From the NCBI GenBank assembly GCA_001709035.1, contig LVKA01000021.1, positions 248,001-312,000 on the forward strand: a DNA stretch of 64,000 nucleotides. Reading direction: 5' to 3'. This document shows positions 17,768-27,504 of the stretch, piece by piece. The notes below the pieces were generated by a model that worked only from the letters and a program-made list of their open reading frames with translations, did not search any database and was not told the DNA's origin. Position 1 is the stretch's first letter. Every line of letters begins with the position of its first letter. The DNA comes from Candidatus Thiodiazotropha endoloripes. GTDB taxonomy: Bacteria > Pseudomonadota > Gammaproteobacteria > Chromatiales > Chromatiaceae. Both the position numbers and the translations under genes were made by a program.

Positions 17768-19645
17768 ATGTCTAACCCTCTTATCAATGCTGAACGCAAA
17801 CTCAAACAGGGCAAATTGGGCGAGGCACACAAGCTGCTCGTCCGGGCACTGAAGAAAGAGCCCGATAATCTGAAAGCACAGTATCTGATTGGTGAAACAC
17901 TGCTTCTGCAGAATCGTACCGATGAGTCGATCAGCTACCTGATGAAGGCTGTCTCCAGCAATCAGGCCGAGCCCTGTTGGTATGTGATGTGTGGCGTGGC
18001 GCTTGAAAGAAAAGGTCAGTACGCTGATGCGGAAAAATCCTACCGGCTTGCCGAGATGGCCGGTTGCGATAATGAGCGAATGTATTACATGATCGGCAAC
18101 TTCAACATCAATATCACCAAAAACTATAGCAAGGCGGAGATCTACCTCAGCAAACTGATCAGCAAAAAGCCCGATGCCGCGATCGCCTATATGGCACTCA
18201 GCAGACTCTATATTCTGCAGGAGCGATATGAGGAGGCCCTGCAGGCACTCGATCAGTGTCTACAACTGAACTTTGAATCCCCGGAAGTCTATATCAATTT
18301 GAGTCATGCCCTCTCCCATCAGGGACGCCAGGATGAGGCACTGACCTGTAATCAGAAAGCACTGGAGCTCGATCCGGACAACACCATCGCCATACAGAAC
18401 TATCTGGTGCAACTACTCTACACGGAGGACGACCAACAGAAGATATACAGTGAGGTGCGTAAACTCACCAACTCAATCAACAAGGCTTCGAAAGCTGTCT
18501 TTCCCGGCGCGCCTGACTGTAATCCAGAGCGTCGACTGAGCGTTGGTTTCGTCTCTGCCGATCTGCGTCATCATGCGATCTCACACTATTTCAAGCCAAT
18601 ACTGGAGTGTCTGGATCGGAAGAGGTTTTCGCTCAATTTCTACTATAACAATCATGTCTATGACGAGACGACCCACGCGATAAAAGCACATGCCGATCAG
18701 TGGCGGGAGACAGCCCACCTGGATGACCGGGAACTGGTCAGTCTGATTCGTCAGGATAAGGTCGATATTCTCATCGATCTATCCAACCATACGGTGGGAA
18801 ACCGGCTTCTGGCATTCACCCAACGACCGGCTCCAATGCAGGTTTCCTGGATGGGACTGCCGATAACAACCGGCCTTGACTGCATGGATTATGCACTGAA
18901 GGATCAACTCACCATTGACGCCTGTCAGCTCGATCAGAACGCTTCGGAAAAGATGCTGCCGGTTGAGAACCTGACTTTCTACAACCCGATATCCGAACTG
19001 CCTCCATTGAGTGAGCCTCCCTGCATTGACAATGGTTACGTCACCTTTGGCTCATTCAACGGTTTAAGAAAAATCAACCAACGCATCATGGAGACCTGGG
19101 CGAAAATAGTTCTTAAACTCCCGGAATCACGTATCAGAATGGTCATCGAGGACTATAATAACGCCACGATGCGAGAACACATTTACGAGATATTTGCCCA
19201 GCATGGAGTGGATCGCTCAAGAGTTGAACTCAAACCGAGTCTGGCGCTGTTAGACTACATGGCTTCCCATAACGAAGTGGATATCACACTGGATCCTTAC
19301 CCTTATCATGGTCAAACCACCAGTTTCAATGCCCTGCTGATGGGTTTACCTCTAGTCTCCTGCTGTGGTAAATCGGTGGCCAGTAATTACTCAAGGCGCA
19401 TCCTAAATGCCATCGATAAACGAGCCTGGCTGGCAGAGGACTTTGAACAGTATGTGGATATCGCACTGGGGCTGGCCCAGGACAAGGAGAACTTGAGTAG
19501 GCTGCGAAAGAATTTACGACAGGAGGTTCAGAATTCCAGTTTAATGGACTATCGACACCTTGCAGAAGATATCGAATCGGCACTACTGACCGGATGGAAT
19601 AATCTATGCGAGGAAAACGCTAAAGATCAAAACAACAACAGCTAA
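17768..19645 (+). CDS. TPR-containing O-GlcNAc transferase-like glycosyltransferase (GT41/SPINDLY type)
   Basis: Cytosolic glycosyltransferase of 625 residues that probably transfers a sugar to serine or threonine of target proteins. Residues about 1-215 form TPR repeats (for example EPDNLKAQYLIGETLLLQ, PEVYINLSHALSHQGRQDEA). Residues about 245-610 are the GT41 catalytic region: SVGFVSADLRHHAISHYFKP, DILIDLSNHT, QRPAPMQVSWMGLPITTGL, FGSFNGLRKINQRIMETWA, and DPYPYHGQTTSFNALLMG. The histidine in LSNHT is the usual conserved one. It begins a run of modification genes and is followed within 50 bp by the pentapeptide-repeat gene. Bacterial relatives often modify flagellin or surface proteins; the target here is unknown. 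Confidence 0.88.
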   Translation: MSNPLINAERKLKQGKLGEAHKLLVRALKKEPDNLKAQYLIGETLLLQNRTDESISYLMKAVSSNQAEPCWYVMCGVALERKGQYADAEKSYRLAEMAGCDNERMYYMIGNFNINITKNYSKAEIYLSKLISKKPDAAIAYMALSRLYILQERYEEALQALDQCLQLNFESPEVYINLSHALSHQGRQDEALTCNQKALELDPDNTIAIQNYLVQLLYTEDDQQKIYSEVRKLTNSINKASKAVFPGAPDCNPERRLSVGFVSADLRHHAISHYFKPILECLDRKRFSLNFYYNNHVYDETTHAIKAHADQWRETAHLDDRELVSLIRQDKVDILIDLSNHTVGNRLLAFTQRPAPMQVSWMGLPITTGLDCMDYALKDQLTIDACQLDQNASEKMLPVENLTFYNPISELPPLSEPPCIDNGYVTFGSFNGLRKINQRIMETWAKIVLKLPESRIRMVIEDYNNATMREHIYEIFAQHGVDRSRVELKPSLALLDYMASHNEVDITLDPYPYHGQTTSFNALLMGLPLVSCCGKSVASNYSRRILNAIDKRAWLAEDFEQYVDIALGLAQDKENLSRLRKNLRQEVQNSSLMDYRHLAEDIESALLTGWNNLCEENAKDQNNNS

Positions 19646-19694
19646 TAACGATCACCTCGACCACTGCCACATCAATTTGGAGTACCCTGAAAAC

Positions 19695-21155
19695 ATGAAC
19701 ATGTCAGAGAAAGTTGATTCAATCGAGGCGACTATCCCGGAATTGGACACATTGTCCAGACTACGCAGATGGGCCAACGCGGCTGACCGACAGCTTGCCG
19801 CAAAAGAAGTGGATGCCTATACCGAACAGCTGATCGAACGCAGTGGGCGCGGCATGGTATTGCGTGAAGCCGATCTACGCGGGCTGAATCTTTCCGGATT
19901 CAATCTACGTCTTGCTGTCCTGAACCGTGCAGTTTTGCATGGCACCAATCTGAGCCATGCCAATCTGTCAGGTGCTTCGATTGTCTGTGCCGGTATGGAG
20001 CGGACGATCCTCAAAGGTGCCAATCTCAGCGGCGTCTATATGCACGCCTTTGCGGCTCAGGTGTGTGACTTTACCGGTGCCGACATGAGCAATCTGACCG
20101 ATGCCACTGGCAGTCTATTCCATGGCTGTTTCATGGAAGGCGTGAACCTGTCCGGTTCGGCAATCGCCGGCACCAGCTTTTATCAATGCATCATGGATCG
20201 GGTCGATTTCAGTCGCAGTAATCTTCAAGGCTCGACGATCAACGAATGCCATCTTGGCGAGGCGGAGTTTTCCGGTGCGCAACTCTCTCAGCTGACAATC
20301 ACGAAATGCAATCTGCGTAGTGCCATCTTATCGGACACCAGCGGTGAGGGGCTTGTACTGCAACGTCTGTTGGATGCGGACGGTTTAACCCTTGCCCGCA
20401 GCAACCTGCCCGGATTGAGAATTCGAAACAGTACCCTATCAAAACTGAATGCCTCACACCTGGCCGCTAGAGAGGCCGATCTCGCTGCTGTTTCCATGCC
20501 GGCTGCCGATTTCGCGTGCGCCGATCTTGAGTATGCCCGTCTGTCGAATGTTAGCCTTGAAAACAGCAACTTCAGCGGCGCCAAACTTGATGGAGCCCTG
20601 ATGGCTAACTGCATGGCCAACCAGAGCGATTTTTCAGGTGCCATGGGTGAGAATCTGTCGGTGAGAGAGTCCTCCTTTCAAGCGGCGAACATGAATCGAT
20701 TTACTGCCCGATGCGCCCATTTCCGGGACTGTAATCTTGCCCATGCCTCGTTACACAAGGCCTACCTCTATCGTGCCATGATCACCGGGGATCCACCGAA
20801 ATCCATGTCCATGATGGGCGCCGATCTGTCCGAGTCCACCCTGGTACAGGCGTACATTGCCGGAGATCTGACTGGTGCCAAATTGAATGGGGCATTGATG
20901 GTGTATGCACGCCTGAATCAGGCTGTATTGAGTGATGCCGATCTGACCGGTGCCTCCCTGTTCGGCGCCAGTCTGGTTAAGACGATCTTTGAAAACGCCT
21001 GTCTGGATGATGTGATCGGACCTGCCTTCAGTGATCGCTGTAGCGGTCTGACCGATGCACTTGCTTCTGCAGCAGGTGAAGAGAGCCAGAGATTGGCAGA
21101 TTTTGTCGATGGTCTGGAAGGTCTGTTGACCGATCAGCACAGAGGTTCCACTTGA
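19695..21155 (+). CDS. Pentapeptide-repeat protein
   Basis: Protein of about 486 residues. After an N-terminal helical stretch (LSRLRRWANAADRQLAAK), almost the whole chain is made of A(D/N)LxG-type five-residue repeats, such as ADLRGLNLSGFNLR, TNLSHANLSGAS and NFSGAKLDGALMANC, predicting a right-handed quadrilateral beta-helix about 80 coils long. I chose the ATG at 19695 because GGAG lies 12 bases upstream; a TTG at 19677 is an alternative. Such proteins act as scaffolds, effectors or gyrase mimics, and no specific role can be read here. The stop codon overlaps the TTG start of the next gene (TTGA). Confidence 0.85.
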   Translation: MNMSEKVDSIEATIPELDTLSRLRRWANAADRQLAAKEVDAYTEQLIERSGRGMVLREADLRGLNLSGFNLRLAVLNRAVLHGTNLSHANLSGASIVCAGMERTILKGANLSGVYMHAFAAQVCDFTGADMSNLTDATGSLFHGCFMEGVNLSGSAIAGTSFYQCIMDRVDFSRSNLQGSTINECHLGEAEFSGAQLSQLTITKCNLRSAILSDTSGEGLVLQRLLDADGLTLARSNLPGLRIRNSTLSKLNASHLAAREADLAAVSMPAADFACADLEYARLSNVSLENSNFSGAKLDGALMANCMANQSDFSGAMGENLSVRESSFQAANMNRFTARCAHFRDCNLAHASLHKAYLYRAMITGDPPKSMSMMGADLSESTLVQAYIAGDLTGAKLNGALMVYARLNQAVLSDADLTGASLFGASLVKTIFENACLDDVIGPAFSDRCSGLTDALASAAGEESQRLADFVDGLEGLLTDQHRGST

Positions 21156-22165
21156 ACACATCCAAACAGGAGATGTTAGAGCTCAATCTGGATGAGGTGA
21201 GCGAAGTCTGCCGCTCAGCACTGACCTGTTTCATAACACCGGAGCCTGCCGCTGAAGAGGTTTTCAAACAGCTGCTTGATGCGGAACTGAGAGGTAAACA
21301 CTCTCATGGTCTGGTTCGGATTCCATGGATTTATGAGCGTCTCGGCGAGGTCAGCCATCACACACCGGAAGGCATTCAGATTCTACCCTGGTTCAGTCGC
21401 TTTGAATGCAGCAAGAGCATTGGTTACATTGCCGCCCGAGAGGCACAGACGAAGTTGCTAGAGACTTTGGCAAACCACCCTTTTGGCGTGGCAGTCTGTG
21501 CGAATGCATTTCCAACCGGGGTGATCGGAGACTATCTTCGCCCATTGGCCGAATCCGGTAGGCTGGCTGTAGGCTTTGCAACCAGTCCTCCTCTGGTCAC
21601 CCTGCCGCCCGGTAAATCCCCCCTGCTGGGGACCAATCCCATTTGTATCGCTTTACCTTCCTGTGAAGGGCATCCGCCGTTTGTCGCCGATGTGAGTCCT
21701 GCCCCAGCTACATTCGGCCAGCTGCTCTCCATGCTATACGGTTTTCCCGGCAACCTGGACCAGCTGGATGTAACCACCCGAGCAGGAGAGTCGCCGAAAA
21801 CTGTCGAGGATCTGTTTGACGATCGCATTCGCTTGACCGGCAAGATCGTTCAGCAGTTGGAGACACCACCACAAAGACGTCAGTACGCCCTCACCCTGGG
21901 CATTGAGCTATTGACTACCCTGCTTGCCGGCAGCAACCCTCGGGGCTCCCTGGTAATGGCCGCCATCGACCCTGGACAATTCGAAGGGCTGCATCCGGAT
22001 GCGGTTACCAATAAGATTGAACAGATCGTGCAACAGACCGATTGGCACGCGATACCCGGCGTACATGGGGAGACCAGCTTACGTAACAGTCAAGATCAGG
22101 GATTGATCTCGCTGCCGAAAAAGTTGTGGGAACGGTTACACCGGATGGCAGTGACGAGTAACTAA
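21152..22165 (+). CDS. Malate/L-lactate dehydrogenase family (Ldh2) NAD(P)-dependent oxidoreductase
   Basis: Oxidoreductase of 337 residues in the Ldh2/MDG family, which reduces 2-oxoacids or imines rather than belonging to the classical Rossmann MDH/LDH group. Signatures are DAELRGKHSHGLVRIPW near the start, LGTNPICIALPS in the middle and GSLVMAAIDPGQF late. The TTG start overlaps the preceding TGA (TTGA at 21152-21155) and has AGAGG 6 bases upstream; an ATG 21 bases later has a ribosome-binding site too close to it. The stop overlaps by 3 bases the stop of the convergent NeuD-like gene. The substrate is unknown; its place among modification genes hints at synthesis of a modified sugar or acyl group. 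Confidence 0.83.
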   Translation: MNTSKQEMLELNLDEVSEVCRSALTCFITPEPAAEEVFKQLLDAELRGKHSHGLVRIPWIYERLGEVSHHTPEGIQILPWFSRFECSKSIGYIAAREAQTKLLETLANHPFGVAVCANAFPTGVIGDYLRPLAESGRLAVGFATSPPLVTLPPGKSPLLGTNPICIALPSCEGHPPFVADVSPAPATFGQLLSMLYGFPGNLDQLDVTTRAGESPKTVEDLFDDRIRLTGKIVQQLETPPQRRQYALTLGIELLTTLLAGSNPRGSLVMAAIDPGQFEGLHPDAVTNKIEQIVQQTDWHAIPGVHGETSLRNSQDQGLISLPKKLWERLHRMAVTSN

Positions 22166-22851
22166 CCGCTCAACTTAGGCCCCAGTGAATGGTCGGTGTT
22201 AAGAGGATTCTCCTTGATGACTTTCGCAGGAGATCCAACAGCGACAACGTTCGCTGGAATATTCCGCGTGACGGTTGCACCGGCGCCAATGACCGAGTGT
22301 TCACCAATGCTCACCTTCTCAATCACCTGGCATCCCAACCCCAGATAGCTCTCTTTGCCACATTCCACATCACCGGCAACACGACTGCCTGGCCCGGCGA
22401 ACACAGCCCGACCGAGGTGTGAGCCATGTCCCACGGTCACTTGCCAGTCCAATGCAACGAAATCATCTAGCCGTGCACCATGATTGACGGCATTCATCCC
22501 CATCAACAATACGCCAGCACCCAGGCTGGCGTCGGCAGAGACATAGGATGAAGGATTGATAATCGGTGGGCAATCCGCTCCCTGCCGCAACAACAGATCA
22601 CCATAACGATTTCTGGCCACCGGGTTACCGATACCGACGGCGAATTGATGATCCTGAATGAATGAGCTGTCCAGTAGCAGATCATCACCACCCAGTATCG
22701 GCAGACCATTCACCTGTTGTATGTCGGTTGCGGTTCTGTCAATTGCACCGATGACATTGAATCCGGCCAATGCAGCGATTTCCCGCAGACAAAAGGCGTG
22801 ACCACCACTGCCGATGATTACCATGGGTTTGATTGGCCGTTGACTACTCAT
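22162..22851 (-). CDS. NeuD/PglD-family sugar O- or N-acyltransferase
   Basis: Acetyltransferase of about 229 residues. An N-terminal Rossmann-like domain (MVIIGSGGHAF) binds the sugar nucleotide, and a C-terminal left-handed beta-helix of hexapeptide repeats (ADASLGAGVLLMGMNAVNHGA, GHGSHLGRAVFAGPGSRVAG) ends with IGAGATVTRNIPANVVAVGSPAKVI, the usual acetyl-CoA site. I chose the ATG at 22851, which overlaps the end of the upstream ligase gene by 8 bases. A methionine eight codons earlier is possible but would overlap further. It is co-transcribed with the CapK/PaaK-like gene. Confidence 0.88.
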   Translation of the reverse strand: MSSQRPIKPMVIIGSGGHAFCLREIAALAGFNVIGAIDRTATDIQQVNGLPILGGDDLLLDSSFIQDHQFAVGIGNPVARNRYGDLLLRQGADCPPIINPSSYVSADASLGAGVLLMGMNAVNHGARLDDFVALDWQVTVGHGSHLGRAVFAGPGSRVAGDVECGKESYLGLGCQVIEKVSIGEHSVIGAGATVTRNIPANVVAVGSPAKVIKENPLNTDHSLGPKLSG

Positions 22852-24181
22852 CCTGGTTACCTGTACGACGATCAATCACCCGCCTCGCTTTAAAAGCGGT
22901 ACGGGGAAACGTACCTGGCTGTTTGGCAATCACAGAGACTCTCAAGCCCAGGTTGGCCTGCAGTTTCTGTTCGACCAGGGATTGATGATCCGCAGGTGCA
23001 ACAGCTCGCTCCAGTTCCACTTCAACCGTCACTTCTTGTAACGCCCCCTTCTGCTCTATCACAATCCTGAACTCGGTGCCCAACCAGCTTATGGAACGTA
23101 GAATCTCCTCAATATCGGAAGGATAGAACTTAACACCACGTATGATCAACATGTCGTCAAGTCGTCCGATAATGCCGTTGGGCATTCGTGGATAGCTCCG
23201 GCCACAAGGGCAAGGCTCATCGGTAATAATCGTCTCATCACCGGGAAAGTAACGAATCATGGGCTGGGATTTACGCCATAGATGGGTATACACAACTGCA
23301 CCTTTCCGATTGTAGCCCAATGATATATTTGGATCGGATGGATCCACCACTTCGGTATAGTCGATATCCTGATAGACATGCATACCAGTTCTCTGCTCGC
23401 ACTCCATGTTGGAACAGGGGTGGAGTTCTGCAACATTGCCGAAGTCGATGGCCTTGATGCCAAATCCACTTTCGAGTCGCTGTTTAACCCCAGCGATACC
23501 GGCACCCGGTTCACCACCAAAAAAACCCAGCCGCAATGGGCCTGCCGCCAGATCAACACCCATCTGACGGGCCTTTTCCAAAATGTGCAGACAGAAACTG
23601 GGGGTGCCACATATCACGGTTGAACCAACCTGCTGCATCAGCATGATCTGACGTTCGGTATTACCGCCGGCCATTGGCAGGACCTTGGCACCGATTTTTT
23701 CTGTTGCACCCAGCAGTCCCCAGCCACCGACATAGAGACTCAGAGGAAAAACAATTTGCACAATATCATCTGGACGAAGTCCAGCTGCCCAGCACTGCAT
23801 GGCCTGAGCTTCAGATATCTCATCCCAGTCCTGGGCCGAAATGGCAAACAGGGTAGGCTCTCCTGTAGTCCCTGATGTCCCTTGAATGCGCACGACCTCT
23901 TTGAAGTCGACCCCAAGATAGTTGCCGAATGGTGGATGATCCCGTTGAGACTGTCTCAGCATCGCCTTGGTCACCACCGGTATTCTGCGACTGAAGCTAT
24001 CGAGACTGTCAATCTGCCTGGGCTCAACGCCGTGAGCCTGATAGAGTTGCCGATAGAAAGGGATCTCTTCGTAGACATAGTCCAATTGGGCTTTGAGTCG
24101 TTGAAATATCAGACTCTGGCGCTGTTCGGCCGGGCGTGTTTCCCGTACCTTATCCCAATAGTAATCGTCGTTTCGATGCAT
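22844..24181 (-). CDS. Phenylacetate-CoA ligase-like adenylate-forming enzyme (PaaK/CapK family)
   Basis: ATP-dependent acyl-adenylating enzyme of 445 residues. Visible core motifs: P-loop GTSGTTGEPT, FFGGEPGAG, FGNVAELHPCSN, a metal-binding cysteine cluster CPCGRSYPRM, the hinge IGRLDDMLIIRGVKFYPSDIEE and a C-terminal AFKARRVIDRR with the catalytic lysine. The length matches PaaK. No phenylacetate genes are nearby. The partner downstream is a NeuD-like acetyltransferase, so a CapK-like role in capsule or glycan modification is more likely than phenylacetate catabolism. This is inference. Confidence 0.85.
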   Translation of the reverse strand: MHRNDDYYWDKVRETRPAEQRQSLIFQRLKAQLDYVYEEIPFYRQLYQAHGVEPRQIDSLDSFSRRIPVVTKAMLRQSQRDHPPFGNYLGVDFKEVVRIQGTSGTTGEPTLFAISAQDWDEISEAQAMQCWAAGLRPDDIVQIVFPLSLYVGGWGLLGATEKIGAKVLPMAGGNTERQIMLMQQVGSTVICGTPSFCLHILEKARQMGVDLAAGPLRLGFFGGEPGAGIAGVKQRLESGFGIKAIDFGNVAELHPCSNMECEQRTGMHVYQDIDYTEVVDPSDPNISLGYNRKGAVVYTHLWRKSQPMIRYFPGDETIITDEPCPCGRSYPRMPNGIIGRLDDMLIIRGVKFYPSDIEEILRSISWLGTEFRIVIEQKGALQEVTVEVELERAVAPADHQSLVEQKLQANLGLRVSVIAKQPGTFPRTAFKARRVIDRRTGNQDE

Positions 24182-24423
24182 GCTGGATCGTGCTTTATGA
24201 CAACCTGGAAATGTTCCAATACTTTCTCATACTTATTAAGTATCGACCAACTATTTATGCAGAAAATTGGTACAATTCTGAATCGGTTCTGATTCGCTGA
24301 ACCAGCAGAACCTGTTATTACTATTGAGATGGAGTCTGCCTTGTCATCGCCAACCATACACCCTGGAAAACCGAACTCCACTGCGGATTTAGGATCAGTG
24401 CTTTTCAGGCTGAATGTTTAACG

Positions 24424-25209
24424 ATGCACTGCCTCATCTGCAACGCTTACACACACTACTTCTTCACCAAGCAGTTCGATGACTTTGGCCTTGGCAAGGT
24501 CGAGTATGAGCGCTGCAGTCACTGTGGAGCCGTATTTGCCACCAGCTTGCTGCAACTGCCGGAAGATGAGTGGCAATCCCTGTGCGTCCGATATCATGGC
24601 CACTATCGTATTGGGGATGAAAATCCCGATGACCCAAATTGGCGTCAACGATTGCAATCTCAAAGCGATTTTTTGCTTACCATGAGCAAAATGGGTCTGC
24701 TGCCTGAACAGCAGCGTTGGTTGGACTATGGATGCGGTGAGGGTGAACTGTCTGGATTACTTGGGCAACAGGGCGTACGGGTGGATTGCTATGACCGCTA
24801 CTGGCAAAAAGAGCACTCTGTCCATGAATCTCAATTGCTGCCCGGCAGCTATCCTGTTGTTATAAACACCGCTCTATTTGAGCACTTGAGAAGCCGTGCC
24901 GGAATGGATGCGATCGTCAATCTCATCACAGAGGATGGCACATTTGCCCTACATACCCTGGTTCGTGGTGAGATACCGCGAGATCCTTCATGGTTCTATC
25001 TGCTGCCGGTTCACACCATCTTTTTTACCAATCAAGCCATGCGGATACTGTTTCAGGAATGGGGTTTTTCCAGTTCCCTCTATGCAGTCGATTCCCGTTT
25101 ATGGTTATGGTTCAAAGCTTCAAAAGCGACATTGCTTAAACGATACCCAGGATTGGCCTCAGAGCAGGATTGGAAAATCTGTGATGGCTTTATGGCTTAC
25201 TGGCCTTAA
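24424..25209 (+). CDS. Class I SAM-dependent methyltransferase with N-terminal zinc ribbon
   Basis: Protein of 261 residues. The N-terminus has two cysteine pairs (CLIC and CSHC, about residues 3-40) that would bind zinc, as in many sugar C-methyltransferase-like proteins. Motif I is LDYGCGEGELSGLLG, followed by VINTALFEHL and FALHTLVRGE. The rest of the chain is helical and aromatic-rich. It starts at the first ATG after a 240-bp gap. The sulfotransferase gene follows after 55 bp in the same direction. Its substrate is unknown; by context it may act on a glycan or a lipid-linked sugar. Confidence 0.82.
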   Translation: MHCLICNAYTHYFFTKQFDDFGLGKVEYERCSHCGAVFATSLLQLPEDEWQSLCVRYHGHYRIGDENPDDPNWRQRLQSQSDFLLTMSKMGLLPEQQRWLDYGCGEGELSGLLGQQGVRVDCYDRYWQKEHSVHESQLLPGSYPVVINTALFEHLRSRAGMDAIVNLITEDGTFALHTLVRGEIPRDPSWFYLLPVHTIFFTNQAMRILFQEWGFSSSLYAVDSRLWLWFKASKATLLKRYPGLASEQDWKICDGFMAYWP

Positions 25210-25263
25210 TCTGGTATAACTATAAATCCGGCACAACCCACCGGGGAAGAAGAAGGCTGACCC

Positions 25264-26292
25264 ATGTCCTACGAGTTGCGCAACGAAGTACGCACAGAAC
25301 CCTTTCGCAGAAATGATCGTCTCGAATCCCTTCTGCAACAACTCAATGAGATCTTACACGACGCCAGCAGTAAACAGTCGGCGCTTTTTGATTCACCAAA
25401 ATATCCGTCAATTTTCATCGTTGGTGGACCCAGGTCAGGCACCACCCTGATGATGCAGTGGCTGGCATCGAGCGGCCTGTTTGGCTATCCATCCAATCTG
25501 ATGGCTCGCTTTTACCGTGCACCTTACATCGGCGCCCTGATCCATGAAATGATGTTCAATCCTGACTACCAATATAAGGATGACTTTTCTGATCTGCTTC
25601 CCTTCACACTGAAAAGCCGTTTTGAATCCGATCTGGGTAAAACCATCGGTGCTTCAGCACCCAATGTATTCTGGTACTTTTGGCGGCGCTTTTTCAAATT
25701 CGCCGATTGTCCATACCTGAATGAAGCACAGCAACAAAGCGCGGACACTGCAAGCTTTGTCAAAGAACTTGCGGCTATCGAATCGGCTTTTAACAAGCCC
25801 TTTGCGTTAAAAGGGATCATAGTCAATTGGAATCTTGAGTTTATTGACCAACTATTTGAAAAAGCCCTGTTTATACACGTCCGTCGTGAGCCCGCGTATC
25901 AGATGAAATCCATACTGAACGCAAGAGCACGCTTCAGGGGAGATCGAAAGCTCTGGTGGGGATTCAAAACACCGGAATTCGAGCACTTGAAATTCTCTTC
26001 CCCTGAGGAAGAGGTTGCAGCACAGATTTTTTTTACCCGCAGAGCAATCTCAAAATCCTTTGACAAAATATCTGATAATCGCTGGATGAACGTGGACTAT
26101 GAGCATTTCTGCACGGAGCCTCAACAGATCTATCGTGAATTAGCCGCTAAGCTGTCCAGTCAACAATATGAATTACCGAGCCAGTATCCTGGAACACCCG
26201 GCTTTAGCAACAGCAATGGACCTGTCAGTGATGAAATTGAAGCGCTCAATAATGTCTACAGGCAGTTTGGAACAGCTCATAGATCAAATTGA
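25264..26292 (+). CDS. PAPS-dependent sulfotransferase
   Basis: Transfers sulfate from PAPS to a hydroxyl or amine; 342 residues. The 5'-phosphosulfate loop is SIFIVGGPRSGTTLMMQWLA (about residues 55-75), and the 3'-phosphate loop is FIHVRREPAYQMKSILNARA (about 204-222). It ends LEALNNVYRQFGTAHRSN-like, as cytosolic bacterial sulfotransferases do. The cysC gene at 32.6 kb encodes the APS kinase that would supply PAPS. Its stop overlaps the stop of the convergent DegT gene by three codons. The acceptor is unknown; a surface glycan is plausible. Confidence 0.85.
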   Translation: MSYELRNEVRTEPFRRNDRLESLLQQLNEILHDASSKQSALFDSPKYPSIFIVGGPRSGTTLMMQWLASSGLFGYPSNLMARFYRAPYIGALIHEMMFNPDYQYKDDFSDLLPFTLKSRFESDLGKTIGASAPNVFWYFWRRFFKFADCPYLNEAQQQSADTASFVKELAAIESAFNKPFALKGIIVNWNLEFIDQLFEKALFIHVRREPAYQMKSILNARARFRGDRKLWWGFKTPEFEHLKFSSPEEEVAAQIFFTRRAISKSFDKISDNRWMNVDYEHFCTEPQQIYRELAAKLSSQQYELPSQYPGTPGFSNSNGPVSDEIEALNNVYRQFGTAHRSN

Positions 26293-27504
26293 AGTTTGAT
26301 CGGCTATAGGTACTTCAAGCGCAACTTGAAGGACTGCTGCCACTATTTCGACACTCGCTCTATCCATACAGGATCCATTCGGCAGCACAATCACCCGCTC
26401 AGAAACCTGCTCAGTGGAAGAAAGATTACTAGTCGATTCCGGATAGAGATCCCGATAGGGTTTCATATTGTGGCAACCCGGCCAGAAATAGCGTCTGGCA
26501 AGAATGTTCTCTGCATGCAGCATCTCGACCAAATGATCCCGAGTGACAGGACAATCCTCGGTAGTCTCCACTATCACATACTGATAGTTGTTCGACTCGT
26601 TCTGATCAAACTCGAGCAGCCTCAAGGATGGAATCCCCGCTAGTGCCTGCTGATAGGCTTGGTGGATGAGATGATTGTGCTTTATCACCTTGTCGATAGC
26701 CTGCAGGTTCGACACTCCCATGGCGGCGGAAATCTCTGTCATCTTACCGTTGGTACCCGGATAGATAACATTATCAACACCGGCAAATCCGAAATTACGC
26801 ATCAAACGCATCTTTTCAGCCAAGCGGGCATTATTGGTCAATACCGCCCCACCCTCGAACGTGTGAAAAAACTTGGTGGCGTGAAAGCTCAGAACTTCGC
26901 AATCACCGAAAGCGCCAATTTTTCTACCCTGGTGAGAGCAGCCGAACGCGTGTGCCGCATCGAATATCAGTTTTAACTCATGTTCATTGGCAATCTCCTG
27001 CAACGCTTCAACCGCTGCGGTTCTGCCCCAGAGATGCACCCCGATGATGCCTGTTGTTCTACTGTTCACGGCCTGCCTTACGGCATCCGGGTCCAGGTTA
27101 TGGGTTTGCGGATCAATATCGGCAAACACCGGCCTGATTCCCTGCCAATGAAGCGCATGAGCTGTGGCAATATAGGTATAGGATGGAAGAATCACCTCGC
27201 CTTTAAGCTTCAAGGCGCGGATGGCTATCTCCAACGCGATCGTGCCGCTGCACATGGCGACACAGTGCGCCACACTGTGGTATTCCGCAATTTTCTCTTC
27301 AAGTTCCCGTACGACGGGACCATTGTTGGTCAGCCATCGGCTGTCGAGTATCTGCTCGGTGTACTGCAGAAACAGCTCGCGATTACCGATATTGGGTCGA
27401 CCCACATGCAAAGGCTCGCTAAACGCCGGTTCAGCTCCATTGATAGCCAAATCAGTACGCTTGGTAATCGATTCGTTACTTTTATTGATATTTTTTTGCT
27501 TCAT
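26284..27504 (-). CDS. DegT/DnrJ/EryC1-family PLP-dependent aminotransferase
   Basis: Sugar aminotransferase or dehydratase relative of about 406 residues. Signs are the N-terminal AFSEPLHVGRPNIGN, WLTNNGPVVRELEEKIAEY, CSGTIALEIAIRAL, PSYTYIATAHAL, DAAHAFG, and the PLP lysine in SFHATKFFHTFEGGAV. These place it with enzymes that act on nucleotide-linked keto-sugars. I chose the ATG at 27504; an in-frame GTG at 27549 would add 15 residues unlike the family and has no clear ribosome-binding site. It is convergent with the sulfotransferase, with a 9-bp overlap and a short inverted repeat (26282-26301) at the junction. Confidence 0.87.
   Translation of the reverse strand: MKQKNINKSNESITKRTDLAINGAEPAFSEPLHVGRPNIGNRELFLQYTEQILDSRWLTNNGPVVRELEEKIAEYHSVAHCVAMCSGTIALEIAIRALKLKGEVILPSYTYIATAHALHWQGIRPVFADIDPQTHNLDPDAVRQAVNSRTTGIIGVHLWGRTAAVEALQEIANEHELKLIFDAAHAFGCSHQGRKIGAFGDCEVLSFHATKFFHTFEGGAVLTNNARLAEKMRLMRNFGFAGVDNVIYPGTNGKMTEISAAMGVSNLQAIDKVIKHNHLIHQAYQQALAGIPSLRLLEFDQNESNNYQYVIVETTEDCPVTRDHLVEMLHAENILARRYFWPGCHNMKPYRDLYPESTSNLSSTEQVSERVIVLPNGSCMDRASVEIVAAVLQVALEVPIADQTSI

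Noticed and set aside
22844-24181. Phenylacetate degradation pathway
   Set aside because: No paa oxygenase or other paa genes nearby; the neighbours are sugar-modification genes.
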